DNA of 64,000 bases from Paenibacillus monticola (GCF_009664975.1 NZ_WJXB01000007.1:248001-312000), one strand, 5' to 3'. Positions 16,701-24,545 are shown, counted from the stretch's first letter. Program-made: numbers and translations. The notes: generated by a model from the letters alone, not told the origin.

Positions 16701-18246
16701 CTGAGCCAGGTGAGTTGGCGGCATCCTGTCCATGCTGGGCAGCGAATTTACCCATATCCTCGGTATATTCCCGGATAGATGATGTTAAATCACGGATGAC
16801 AATATCCAGACCGCCCAACTCCAGCAACAGACTTTCCCTAGTCTTGCGTAGTCCGTTCTCATCATCCATTAGGGAGTGCAGATTCGTCCCAAAGCCTGAT
16901 AAGGTCTGCTGCCAAAGCTGGAATACGATCTTCCATTGCTGGCGCAGCTCTTCCTTCGCCGTATGAATAACTTCCTGGCGTTCTTTCATCTCCAAAGAGC
17001 CTTCTATCGCTTGAATCTCCTTTTGCCATTGCTCCATTTGTCGGGTATGAATAATACGCTTCGCTAAGTAGTGGGACACTTCAAGCTGCTTTTCTTTAAG
17101 TCTAGAATCCTCTACCCGTAGCTTGGCCCGGCTCTGATGATCACTTAAGTTCTTAAACTCTTCTGCCTTCAGATCAGCTTCTTCCTTGCTGCGCAGATAT
17201 TTAACATTATCCGTCTCAAAACGCAGCTGCTTGGCCTCCACATGATGCTGAACCAGCTCGTTAGCAATCTTACTCCGCTTGGACTCGGCAGTTCGCAGCT
17301 CGTCGTGGATAACCGTGTACATCTGCCGACCATACAGTTCCGTTTCTTGAACCGCTCTGTCCGCGATACTCCCCTGCTGTGCCAGCTCGTATAGAGGAGC
17401 GGCAATCCCTAGAAATTCGGCATAAGCCTTCTCACGCTGCTCCAGCATGGGCAGGCGCTCGGCAACAATCGCTGCGTCGATAAACATCCGCTGCAGCGAT
17501 TGATCATCCTCCTTCAGCCCTTCATTGAGGCTTGCCCCAATCTCCGGAATGATCAGTTTTTCGAACAGATTGTGGTTGGTGAAGGCTTCATTCTTCTTGA
17601 AATAGCCCTTAATTCCACCCTCTTCGCCATTGATCCTTCTCATGTTCCGCCATTCACCAATATGGATATCCCGCACAGCCAAGAAATCATAATATTTCTT
17701 CAGGTCTGGGCTATGGCTGCCGAAGACCATGATCTCATTACGCCGCTCTCGTACATATTGTTGAATCGTCTCAAAGGATATTGCTTCATTCTCTAACGGA
17801 TCATAGAGCGGCAACGTTGATAAGGTAAGCTCTGCGTCCTCGCCGTATTCCAGAAGGGTATACAGCAGATAATCCACTTTGATATCCTGCTGATCCAACG
17901 AATTGTGAGCAGTCATAGCGATGCAGGTTGTTATGTATTCATTGCGTTCACTGTTATCGAGGCGCCATTCAATGGCAACGTGGAAGGTGTAGGGCTTCAG
18001 CTGTTTTTTGTGATTATGAAAAAAAGCCTCAACTTGGTTCTCATTGTCTTTACCCCAAGCCGCTTTGGGAATGAGCAATTGAAAGATGGATTGCAAAAGC
18101 ACACCCTTCCCCCCGCCGTTCATCAGCGTAATCAGCGTGTTGGCCGGACCTTCTTCGTTACAGAGGTCAAGGAGCATATCATCGTACTTTTTAAGCATTT
18201 TCTCGTACTTGAGTCCAACTATGCGAATCCGCTCAATCCGTGGCAT
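13765..18246 (-). CDS. jetC: Wadjet SMC-like ATPase JetC
   Basis: About 1,493 residues, the motor subunit of the anti-plasmid complex. A head half at the N-terminus has a P-loop-like LMNGGGKGVLLQ (Lys near residue 47). Long heptad-rich coiled coils fill roughly residues 280-1200. The C-terminal head half has the ABC signature GSGGQRQSVQL (near 1382), a Walker B-like TVFLYDNPFGEM (near 1417) and a switch-like WLIVTPPEL. The P-loop has Gly where Ser/Thr normally follows Lys, and Asn-Pro-Phe follows the Walker B Asp. In characterised Wadjet/MukBEF-like complexes such motors extrude DNA loops. The frame opens at GTG 18255, but AAGAAGG is 8 bases from ATG 18246. It overlaps jetB by 14 bases. A weak hairpin overlaps the stop. 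Confidence 0.85.
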   Translation of the reverse strand: MPRIERIRIVGLKYEKMLKKYDDMLLDLCNEEGPANTLITLMNGGGKGVLLQSIFQLLIPKAAWGKDNENQVEAFFHNHKKQLKPYTFHVAIEWRLDNSERNEYITTCIAMTAHNSLDQQDIKVDYLLYTLLEYGEDAELTLSTLPLYDPLENEAISFETIQQYVRERRNEIMVFGSHSPDLKKYYDFLAVRDIHIGEWRNMRRINGEEGGIKGYFKKNEAFTNHNLFEKLIIPEIGASLNEGLKEDDQSLQRMFIDAAIVAERLPMLEQREKAYAEFLGIAAPLYELAQQGSIADRAVQETELYGRQMYTVIHDELRTAESKRSKIANELVQHHVEAKQLRFETDNVKYLRSKEEADLKAEEFKNLSDHQSRAKLRVEDSRLKEKQLEVSHYLAKRIIHTRQMEQWQKEIQAIEGSLEMKERQEVIHTAKEELRQQWKIVFQLWQQTLSGFGTNLHSLMDDENGLRKTRESLLLELGGLDIVIRDLTSSIREYTEDMGKFAAQHGQDAANSPGSALQRTLAAAKGIIDNIASLDEQRKNAEVNKLSLHKEHSKLSEQRSAQEREMEEHKLSLEGQTAKESQLWSQLVVLLEMYEDHNRLGATALFEAQEAIMGRFIRKMDDIEQQNKRLRRDYYHQLMDVELQNQAYWLPNADILTVKDTLDSLKINSVPGSSYLNDLAYIDREEELERHPLLPYGLIVTRREADKIQGDMLENALLKSAVPIFIREEMAASDQASFTILANQGPQMVLQPDRFHEWKSGIQAKLKEQEQELKDSEGYLAKLKSARLEFERLFHMDNSKVLKTKINNLVQQQQELEKILADLNTDIEENEEQLTRLSRALADCELKRTEYEQKSVALRNWELRTKKQEQDYKDKQKTVEQKSLLNKEILSKEQQLEQLKAQIESLKGERETWMGDVKYTLFPKLQHWFPEIAFPVDLPSSVVEDGEALAPDEQNILLQLLSRLDSLQQSLTENELEIRTRAAQIKAARENLTELEVSLNHLDEDWRKAADPQESAESILAAKARQKSDTVMLEEDYQGIHDSWIRCETELDNLQKELRKSEKAIKEKHERPVEVWRDSLTTKEEEINERTIENEHLLNQCKQAISGIDVLIQTLSNQSKIMNTHVEEYVLLRDVPEEITLSVREGCEPLVADWLLQIKDSRAIRTDLSRKVKEEKNSLSSRLTKSGWNSELETKIQDRLNTIHWEDFSIAQQVLDSMLRSSRDQIESIQSDKEGMELSRKLWVGRASKRVVQIIDIMKRMERRMIIHNENNFAFPLVRVNYKNINVPRSTDDIEPLVTEFFNRSVHELLGKYPKIEQVPVLAIKEIINDGRIVYAAMQNRFPVLQVYKPVTENYFLYAEPEDYHYSDWEVINRGAMDEAIGSGGQRQSVQLLVAMMIMTHKRVNRENKGWTVFLYDNPFGEMVSNNVLDPVFEISKALKFQWLIVTPPELVKNDVSIRFGVYWQLYFGGNKGELLESTLIKGGRKLNPLALF

Positions 18247-18991
18247 GAATGACACCTTCTTTCTCTGCTAACGTCCGTCCGATCAGTGCTTTTAATTCCT
18301 TATAACGGTCCACATCATGATAAAGATAGCGCATTCGCTCGTATAACTCATCCCGGGGGAAGATCCGTTTCTCATTATCCGAGATGAAGACCAGATGCTC
18401 CTCCTCCAGAATCTTCATCCCTTCATGAATCAGACCGATGCGTGAGCCTGCCCCTCTCGATAGGAGGTCACTCTCTTCCTGACTTTTGGTCTGCATATAC
18501 AGACTGGTCCATACCTTATTCATCGCTTGAATATCCAATTGCCACTGCTTGCTGAAACGTCCATCCTCATCCATCTGAATCCAGACTTGAAATAGCGAAG
18601 ATACCTGATCGGCAATTTGAATGTAAGACATACTATCTTGTCCCGGCTTAAAATGTGTCTCATCCTGATCCATCTCGGCCAGAAAGACCAAAATGATTAT
18701 ATTAATGGTATGTAAGTGGGCTTTACGTTCAATTCGTGAATATTTATTCTTCAGCTGTGTGAAGTTGGTGGCAAAAACCGAGCCTAGCGGATTTACCAGT
18801 AAATGAAGCCGTTGGCCGGAATTCATCACGCGGCAGCCGCCTTCTTTGGCCACGTACTGAAGGGCATCATAAGCTCCTGCATCCTGCAGACATTCGGTAG
18901 CTGCCGGGTCATCTAGGGATATTACTTTTCTGCGCAGCAGATCAAAAAATAGCCGTGAGGCTTGCTGCAGTTGTTCTAATGAATAACTCAT
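18233..18991 (-). CDS. jetB: Wadjet subunit JetB (MukE/KITE-like)
   Basis: 252 residues, soluble, alpha-helical with basic patches. I assign it by position between the kleisin-like JetA and the SMC-like JetC, and by size, rather than by a motif. Features seen: LEQLQQASRLFFDLLRRK at the start, LHTINIIILVFLAEMD in the middle, and a C-terminal winged-helix-like portion (GMKILEEEHLVFISDNEKRI) as expected for a KITE protein that binds a kleisin. In Wadjet, JetB dimers help JetA close the SMC ring around DNA. The ATG overlaps the jetA stop (ATGA) and the 3' end overlaps jetC, so expression is coupled. Confidence 0.75.
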   Translation of the reverse strand: MSYSLEQLQQASRLFFDLLRRKVISLDDPAATECLQDAGAYDALQYVAKEGGCRVMNSGQRLHLLVNPLGSVFATNFTQLKNKYSRIERKAHLHTINIIILVFLAEMDQDETHFKPGQDSMSYIQIADQVSSLFQVWIQMDEDGRFSKQWQLDIQAMNKVWTSLYMQTKSQEESDLLSRGAGSRIGLIHEGMKILEEEHLVFISDNEKRIFPRDELYERMRYLYHDVDRYKELKALIGRTLAEKEGVIHATD

Positions 18992-20508
18992 GCTGTTGGT
19001 TCTCCCTCCTCTATGATCGTTATCGTATATGAGCTCATTTCGAGACCCGGCCAGCGCACACTATCCGCCTGCTCATCCTCAATGGTTGTACGGAGCCGCT
19101 TACTGCGTAAGCTTTCCAACTCCGGATGATCTGCGATTAGCTGTCCGATCAGCATCTGACATTCATCTTGTCCGTGAGCCTTGTCCTCATTCTGTTCCTG
19201 CACAATAATCTCTGTATGAAAAAATTGCACCCAGAGGTCAATGGCATTCGGTGTGCGGGCCCATTTAAGCTGTTCCTCTTCCGTAAAAGCATCTGCTGCA
19301 AACGTAAAACTACCTTTTTCCGCTAGAGCCATAAATACAGGTCTCCATAGATCAGTAACGTCTCCCCATGGGATGCCTTTAGGGATAAATTGCACAGATA
19401 ATGCATCCAAATCGTCTTCCACCTCATCCATAATCGTCTCCGGCAGGAAGCCGACATCCTGTTCTTCCCAGGCCCAAGGCAAGGGATATACAAAGTCCTG
19501 ATTAGGTGAGAATAATCCGCTGATCAACAGTTCAAGGCTATCGCCACTGGGCAGACCTTCATCTTTAACCCATTCTTCCCACACGTGGGTGCGGAAGTTG
19601 AAGCCTGCAGCGCCCCAGAACAATTCGGGGAAGTTCAGTCTTAGATTCGTTTCTGCCTCAAAGATGCTTAAGACCACTTCGGCTAACTCATCATGCACTC
19701 GTCTGGAGAGTTCCACCCGTTCAGAGAGCATCCGCAGCTCATTGAAATCAATTACATCCTTCTCGTCATTCGCCAGCCGGGCCAGCGCACGATGGATATT
19801 ATCAAAGTGTGTGCGCTCTTCATCAAACTGCACCTGAATTTCCTCTAACCGCTGATGCCGCATCACTCCATATTCACTAAAAATATGTTTGGGATTACGA
19901 CGGAGCGCATTGCGGTATTCCTGCTGCTGCTGAGTCATTTTGCGTACCCGCGAGATCAGTTCATTCACATCCTGCAGCGCCCGCGTGACACGGCCATGCT
20001 TAATATGCATCTGGATCTCCAGCAGCTTAATGCTGATCTGGAACTCCTCAATAATCTCATGACTCATAAAGATAAGCTCCATAGCATATTCAGAGAGTCG
20101 GTAGATTGTAGTGCCGCTCTCCTCCCAGCTGTTCCGGGTGGCATCCTCGTCTACTGTAAAATACTTATATTTCTGCAGCTCCATCTGGCGGCTATTATCG
20201 TCGTAATAAAAGGATTCAAAGTCGCCGCCATTCCCGCTCCATAACAGACCGTCTACTAGACGCTCCACAGATTCGGGTGTACCAAGCTTGGCAATATTGA
20301 AGCGTTCAAGTGAGCTCCAGCACAGTTCCACAATATCCTCTTTGGATCTTCTTTCATTGGACTCCAGCTCCAGATAATAGACCTGCAGCAGGACGCTTAA
20401 TGCGATCATCTCTTTATAGGGCTGTAGCTCGCCAAGGTTCATGCCTGCACCCAAATTCCACAGGGGATTCAGCCGTTTATTTCGTTCACCAAAATCTGAC
20501 CAGTTCAT
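18988..20508 (-). CDS. jetA: Wadjet subunit JetA (kleisin, MukF-like)
   Basis: 506 residues. It has an N-terminal helical/winged part (MNWSDFGERNKRLNPLWNL; VERLVDGLLWSG near residue 84), a central helical segment of about residues 150-290 rich in Glu and Arg (EIIEEFQISIKLLEIQMHIK), and a C-terminal acidic winged-helix-like region. This layout matches the kleisin subunit of Wadjet/MukBEF-type condensins, which bridges the SMC heads and carries the KITE dimer. The assignment rests on operon position, size and helical layout; no short diagnostic motif is known to me. The start overlaps jetD by 4 bases and the stop overlaps jetB by 4. Confidence 0.75.
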   Translation of the reverse strand: MNWSDFGERNKRLNPLWNLGAGMNLGELQPYKEMIALSVLLQVYYLELESNERRSKEDIVELCWSSLERFNIAKLGTPESVERLVDGLLWSGNGGDFESFYYDDNSRQMELQKYKYFTVDEDATRNSWEESGTTIYRLSEYAMELIFMSHEIIEEFQISIKLLEIQMHIKHGRVTRALQDVNELISRVRKMTQQQQEYRNALRRNPKHIFSEYGVMRHQRLEEIQVQFDEERTHFDNIHRALARLANDEKDVIDFNELRMLSERVELSRRVHDELAEVVLSIFEAETNLRLNFPELFWGAAGFNFRTHVWEEWVKDEGLPSGDSLELLISGLFSPNQDFVYPLPWAWEEQDVGFLPETIMDEVEDDLDALSVQFIPKGIPWGDVTDLWRPVFMALAEKGSFTFAADAFTEEEQLKWARTPNAIDLWVQFFHTEIIVQEQNEDKAHGQDECQMLIGQLIADHPELESLRSKRLRTTIEDEQADSVRWPGLEMSSYTITIIEEGEPTA

Positions 20509-21608
20509 GCGTGCGCCAACCTCACCATCACTTCATAATTTAAGACTTCTTGTGGGATTCGTTTATTATCACTGAGCAGTCTTTCAATAAAGACTTTAAG
20601 ATCCTTAACGGCCGAAACCTCTTGCAGCACTATTTCTAAATGCTTAGGATTACAGGTTTGCTCAGGGATGAAATCATAGACTTGTTGACTTTGTTTCATC
20701 ATGTGCTCATATATCGGAAGCGCCAATTGCAGATTCAAATGGGAGTATTTAAGTTTCAAATTCCCATAGATATCCCATCCGGCCTTATCCAGATCACCAA
20801 CGTACAATAGAACAGTCTGATACGGATCAATATTCAGTTCTTCCAGAAATAGCAAACTACTAGTGATCTTCCAGCCTTCACCGTAGATCAGCATGTCAGG
20901 GGATATGCCACATATTGAACTAGCACTTTGCATCAATCTTTTGCCAGAATGAAAAAAGGATTTATTCTCTGCGATCAGAATGGTACGGATTGGAGTTGTT
21001 TGGTATGGAGCAAAGTAAACAAAGGGTTCACGGGAATTCACAGCTTTTAAACTATCAAGTGTCAGACCCAAATTGTGAAGAAATTGTTGACCCTCAGAAT
21101 TGGAAAGCCATTTTTCTTGATCGAATAACTCCAAGGAACGTTCTTCTTTCGTAATAAACTCCCTATCTTTCACCGTTCGTAGAAAAGCATATACTCGTTC
21201 TATCTTATTCCAAGTATCTGTGGTCTGTTTCTCAGGATGATTAGCATAATAATGCAAATCTATCCCCTGATCATGAACCCTCAACTTGTTAGCTTCACTC
21301 CACCCGTAAGATATAGGAGCAGTTGCTGGCAACCAATAAACTGCATCTAGGAAGGAAGCTTTATATTTCTTCGACTTGATAATTGTGACTAAATATCCAT
21401 CAGCCAACAGTTCCTGAATAGCGGAAGCAAACGCATTAAATCCCCCTACATCCTCATAATCACTTAGAGACATGTACGCCGTAAGTTTTACTTTTTCCTC
21501 TAGCTTACCAATTTCTATTCTGTGCCTATTTCTACGATTAACACCGTACTTGCTCTCTATAACACTCACAATTTTTGTTCTCAATGAATCACCCTCACAA
21601 AATAACAT
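20505..21608 (-). CDS. jetD: Wadjet nuclease subunit JetD (TOPRIM)
   Basis: 367 residues. The C-terminal half has a TOPRIM fold of the topoisomerase VI-A type: TILIAENKSFF with the catalytic Glu at about residue 214, then VLLYVGDLDKAGWDIYGNL with the paired Asp at about 272 and 274, and IPQEVLNYE near the end as in other JetD proteins. The N-terminal half looks like a DNA-binding winged helix (FNAFASAIQELLADGYLVTI). In Wadjet, JetD cuts circular DNA that JetABC has looped. Here it is the first gene of the operon, whereas type I systems place it last. ATG 21608 is listed; TTG 21584, preceded by GAGGGTGA, is a credible alternative start. Confidence 0.85.
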   Translation of the reverse strand: MLFCEGDSLRTKIVSVIESKYGVNRRNRHRIEIGKLEEKVKLTAYMSLSDYEDVGGFNAFASAIQELLADGYLVTIIKSKKYKASFLDAVYWLPATAPISYGWSEANKLRVHDQGIDLHYYANHPEKQTTDTWNKIERVYAFLRTVKDREFITKEERSLELFDQEKWLSNSEGQQFLHNLGLTLDSLKAVNSREPFVYFAPYQTTPIRTILIAENKSFFHSGKRLMQSASSICGISPDMLIYGEGWKITSSLLFLEELNIDPYQTVLLYVGDLDKAGWDIYGNLKLKYSHLNLQLALPIYEHMMKQSQQVYDFIPEQTCNPKHLEIVLQEVSAVKDLKVFIERLLSDNKRIPQEVLNYEVMVRLAHA

Positions 21609-21611
21609 AAA

Positions 21612-21698
21612 CCCATATCTGCCCCTCTAAGGGTTAAAATATGGGCTCGTTTTCACAATTGCTTCTCTCAATAACAGGGAATATATGTTTCCATTATA
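21612..21698 (-). promoter_or_regulatory. Promoter and leader hairpin of the Wadjet operon
   Basis: On the minus strand a perfect -10 hexamer TATAAT occupies 21698-21693; no good -35 is visible. Downstream, AGCCCATAT pairs with ATATGGGTT (7-8 bp, 21645-21612), with CCCT/AGGG able to pair inside the loop. The hairpin ends four bases before the ATG at 21608, so it could limit use of that start and leave the internal TTG start exposed. Confidence 0.45.
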
Positions 21699-21756
21699 AC
21701 AATGGTTTATTAATTATGCTATATCATCGGTTGGACTTTAACCTTTAATCAATAGT

Positions 21757-21943
21757 TACTCTCCTACGCTTGAGTGAGAATACTGTAAAAAATCCAACAA
21801 TAATTATTGAATCTACTCCGTTGTTAGTAAATGTTGGATCAAATCCAACTTTGGCTACCTGTAGAGTTCATTTTGAAATGAAATGTTGGATTTCATACAA
21901 CAATTTAACTCTAGTAGGTGTTTTCAGAGAGGAATATTGTAAA
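21757..21943. repeat. Dyad-rich intergenic repeat element upstream of jetD
   Basis: TCCAAC or its complement GTTGGA occurs four times (21793, 21833, 21844, 21885), alternating in orientation and forming GTTGGAT-CAA-ATCCAAC in the middle. A nested hairpin follows: TAGAGTT (21862) with AACTCTA (21907) outside, ATGAAAT (21878) with ATTTCAT (21890) inside around loop GTTGG. The two flanks are related direct repeats (GAGAATACTGTAAAAAAT and GAGGAATATTGTAAATAAT). No open frame spans it. It resembles a small palindromic repeat family or MITE remnant, which cannot be confirmed from one copy. Confidence 0.6.
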
Positions 21944-22029
21944 TAATACAGGATTTAGTCATAACCTCCTATAAACTTTCTCAACATTCTTGAATAGCTG
22001 CTAATGTGAGTTAGAAATCCCTAATAAAT

Positions 22030-22632
22030 TTATCTATATTTACTATTCAACAAATACTGCAAATTTGCCTTCACCGCGGGCCACTCGTTATCCAGTATGC
22101 TATACACTATATTATCCAGTATCGTCCCATCCGATTTGATTCGGTGCTGACGCAAGATACCTTCTTTGGTGGCACCAATCCGTTCGATTGCTCGCTGGGA
22201 CCTCAGATTATCCCCAACAATAGAGAATTGCACACGGATCAGCTTTAATTCTTCAAAGCAATAATGAAGCAGGAGATTCTTGGATTCTGTATTTACTGAG
22301 GTTCTCCAAAAATTTGGAGAGATCCAGGTACAGCCAATTTCAGCATTTCGATGAACAAGATCCGGATGCATGATGCGTGTTGTGCCTATGATTCTCCCGG
22401 ATGCTTTCTCGATTATAGTAAAAGGAATTTGTGAACCATCCTTTTTGTCGGCTAACGCCGAGCTTATTAAATGCTGCAGCTGTTCAGAAGACGTAATTCT
22501 TCTCCAGGTGAATTCCCAGATTTCGGGATTTCCCAGCACATGAACCAGCTCAGCAGCATGGTGCTCTTCCATAGGAACAAGCTTGATTGCTTGTCCTTCT
22601 AGTACTTTAATCGCATTCGTATTCAGACTCAC
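22030..22632 (-). CDS. GNAT N-acetyltransferase (RimL/RimJ-like)
   Basis: About 200 residues with the GNAT fold: IKLVPMEEHHAAELVHVL near the start, AEIGCTWISPNFWRTSVNTE at the acetyl-CoA region near residue 95, and VQFSIVGDNLRSQRAIERIG, which is the typical late block of RimL-type enzymes. The substrate may be a protein alpha-amine or a small amine. The best start is GTG 22632, which overlaps the HAD stop codon (GTGA) and has AGGGAGC upstream; the open frame also reaches a TTG at 22641. It is the second gene of a two-gene operon with the HAD hydrolase. Confidence 0.85.
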   Translation of the reverse strand: MSLNTNAIKVLEGQAIKLVPMEEHHAAELVHVLGNPEIWEFTWRRITSSEQLQHLISSALADKKDGSQIPFTIIEKASGRIIGTTRIMHPDLVHRNAEIGCTWISPNFWRTSVNTESKNLLLHYCFEELKLIRVQFSIVGDNLRSQRAIERIGATKEGILRQHRIKSDGTILDNIVYSILDNEWPAVKANLQYLLNSKYR

Positions 22633-23297
22633 CCCGCACAACGCTCCCTTGTGATCAAATCGCTAATTTCCTCTACCCGATAGGCAATCTGGTCTGCACC
22701 CGCTTGTCGCAGCTCTTCCTCTGATCCATAGCCGAAAGTGACACCAAGGCATTCTAGACCGCAGCCTATAGCTCCAATAATATCATGTTTCCGGTCCCCG
22801 ATCATCAGCGCATGTTCAGGTTGAATCAGATTCTGGTCGAGCACGTATTGAATGACCTCTTGTTTCTTGGAGCGTGTGCCATCCAGGTTGCTGCCAACAA
22901 TATGCTTGAAGTAGGAGTCCAGCTTGTATTCTTTAAGGATCTCTTCAGCAAAAACCGTGGGTTTAGAGGTAGCTACATATAAGCTGTAACCCAGATTCTT
23001 CAAATCCTCCAGCAATTGCGGAATGCCGTCAATCACTTTATTTTCGAACAAACCTATAGAACTGTAACGTTCACGATAGAAAACAACAGCCTGTTGAGCT
23101 TGCTCCGCTGAAAAGGCATGAAACTCCATAAAAGAGTCGACTAAAGGCGGGCCGATATACGAAAGTAGCTCATCGAGATGCTCTACTTGAATATTGAATT
23201 TGTTAAGCGCGAATTCCACGCTTTTGGTAATGCCCTCTTTAGGGTCCGTTAATGTTCCATCCAAATCAAATAAAATACTTGTAAATCTACTAGTCAC
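22629..23297 (-). CDS. HAD-superfamily hydrolase (phosphoglycolate phosphatase-like)
   Basis: About 222 residues. HAD motif I ILFDLDGTLTDPKEG is at the N-terminus, motif II lies in LYVATSKPTVF, the conserved Lys in RSKKQEVIQYVL, and motif III/IV is ALMIGDRKHDIIGAIGCGLE. A helical cap between motifs I and II makes it a class C1 enzyme like Gph, PpaX and YsaA. Candidate substrates are phosphoglycolate, pyrophosphate or sugar phosphates. Translation probably begins at GTG 23297 with AGGGGG 9 bases upstream; ATG 23324 and GTG 23333 are also in frame. Co-transcribed with the GNAT gene, and divergent from the membrane-protein gene. Confidence 0.85.
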   Translation of the reverse strand: MTSRFTSILFDLDGTLTDPKEGITKSVEFALNKFNIQVEHLDELLSYIGPPLVDSFMEFHAFSAEQAQQAVVFYRERYSSIGLFENKVIDGIPQLLEDLKNLGYSLYVATSKPTVFAEEILKEYKLDSYFKHIVGSNLDGTRSKKQEVIQYVLDQNLIQPEHALMIGDRKHDIIGAIGCGLECLGVTFGYGSEEELRQAGADQIAYRVEEISDLITRERCAG

Positions 23298-23401
23298 GTT
23301 GCCGTGCCCCCTTCGTTTCTCCATACTTTCCACACACTTTCCACATACTATTCGTCTACTATCGGTGCTGAAGCTATTTTATCATATTGGAGGACTTATT
23401 C

Positions 23402-23887
23402 ATGAACATGACACACTACATGTCTTTGCTTACGGACAATCAGCCTTGGAACTTGATTCTATTCATGGCAATCCCCGTTATCTTCGCAGAGACTATTACT
23501 GTTACAGAATTCATTATTCTATTCACCAAAAATCTCAAGGGTCCATTAAGAGCTTTTAACAGAGTTTGCAGTATTTTGGCCGGTTTGTATTTTACAGGAA
23601 TTTTCCTCTATTTGCTCTTTACCGCGTTTATCCCTTTAACGGCAAATGGTGAATGGCATACATGGGTAGATGTACTCGCCGTATCGTCCTATTTGAGCGG
23701 AGTCATCTTTTTATTACCGCTTGCTCTGCTCGATCTTGGTTTAATTGCCCGGAAACACTCAGATGAGAAAAAGCTGAAATTGCACTTTATCCTAATCAGC
23801 GGATTTTTAGTGGTAGCACATATAGCGATGATTTTTGGTATGGTCAATCCAGAGATTATGGGCAGTATGGGAAGCATGAATCATTAA
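23402..23887 (+). CDS. Small integral membrane protein, unknown function
   Basis: About 161 residues with four predicted membrane helices: NLILFMAIPVIFAETITVTE, LAGLYFTGIFLYLLFTAFIP, DVLAVSSYLSGVIFLLPLAL and HFILISGFLVVAHIAMIFGM. The N-terminus MNMTHYMSLLTDNQPWNLIL and Met-rich C-terminus ending MGSMGSMNH are striking; Met/His-rich tails sometimes bind copper, but that is speculation here. I recognise it as a conserved Firmicute membrane family without an assigned function. TTGGAGG is 8 bases before ATG 23402, so the TTG at 23387 is part of the ribosome binding site, not the start. Confidence 0.75.
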   Translation: MNMTHYMSLLTDNQPWNLILFMAIPVIFAETITVTEFIILFTKNLKGPLRAFNRVCSILAGLYFTGIFLYLLFTAFIPLTANGEWHTWVDVLAVSSYLSGVIFLLPLALLDLGLIARKHSDEKKLKLHFILISGFLVVAHIAMIFGMVNPEIMGSMGSMNH

Positions 23888-23906
23888 GGTCCATGAATGA
23901 TCTGAT

Positions 23907-23968
23907 AAAAGAAACAGCGGTGGACAAGGACTTGAAATAAAGTCTTTGACTGCCGCTGTTTCTTTTTT
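23907..23968. terminator. Bidirectional terminator
   Basis: A 14-bp perfect stem (AAAAGAAACAGCGG with CCGCTGTTTCTTTT) encloses a 32-base loop containing a second small hairpin (GGACTT/AAGTCT). It sits between the convergent membrane-protein and TetR genes and overlaps the TetR stop codon. Confidence 0.9.
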
Positions 23969-24545
23969 AAATAGTCATCCCTTTATCAAACGGCTGAGGC
24001 ACCATCTGATTGCGTTCCATCAGCGCCCATAATTGTTCGACTACTTCCACATCTGTATAGGGCATCGAGTTGGTAATCCACCATTCAATCATTCCAGCGA
24101 TAGCCGAGGTCAGGAACTGTATCAACATCTCCTTGTTCATATCCCGATTAATACCATTCATATCAATTTGTTTGTCGAGACCTCGGAGCAGCGCGGCCTG
24201 CAGACGGTATCTGAACATTGGAACTCCCTTATTCGCCAAGACAGCAGCATAGAAAAAAGCATGTTGTCCCAAATATTGAAAAGTGTGCAGCAACGAAGCT
24301 TTGGAAGGGAAAATACCAGTAGCTCCGCAGGGCAGGAAGCTCTCAATTAATTCTACCAGATGAGATTTTATACACTGATCCAGCAAATCGAACTTATCCG
24401 TATAATGCAAATAAACAGTACCTCGGCTTACATTGGCCCGCTCAGAAATTTCGTTTATCGTTATTTGCTCGAAATTCTTCTCTGCCATCAGCGCAACAAA
24501 AGCCTCGACAATGGCTTCCCGCGATTTAAGAATTCGTCTATCCAT
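23967..24545 (-). CDS. TetR-family transcriptional regulator
   Basis: 192 residues. Helix-turn-helix: RRILKSREAIVEAFVALMAE, then ITINEISERANVSRGTVYLH, YTDKFDLLDQ. The C-terminal domain (LLIQFLTSAIAGMIEWWITN-type pattern) resembles the TetR_C_33-like group found in Firmicutes. It is divergent from the zinc-independent dehydrogenase at 24747, which is the likely target gene. The intergenic region holds an inverted repeat with GAACG half-sites. Confidence 0.87.
   Translation of the reverse strand: MDRRILKSREAIVEAFVALMAEKNFEQITINEISERANVSRGTVYLHYTDKFDLLDQCIKSHLVELIESFLPCGATGIFPSKASLLHTFQYLGQHAFFYAAVLANKGVPMFRYRLQAALLRGLDKQIDMNGINRDMNKEMLIQFLTSAIAGMIEWWITNSMPYTDVEVVEQLWALMERNQMVPQPFDKGMTI

Noticed and set aside
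12881-22030. Search for an integrase, tRNA or attachment repeat flanking the Wadjet operon
   Set aside because: No integrase, tRNA or long direct repeat was seen, so I do not call it a mobile island.
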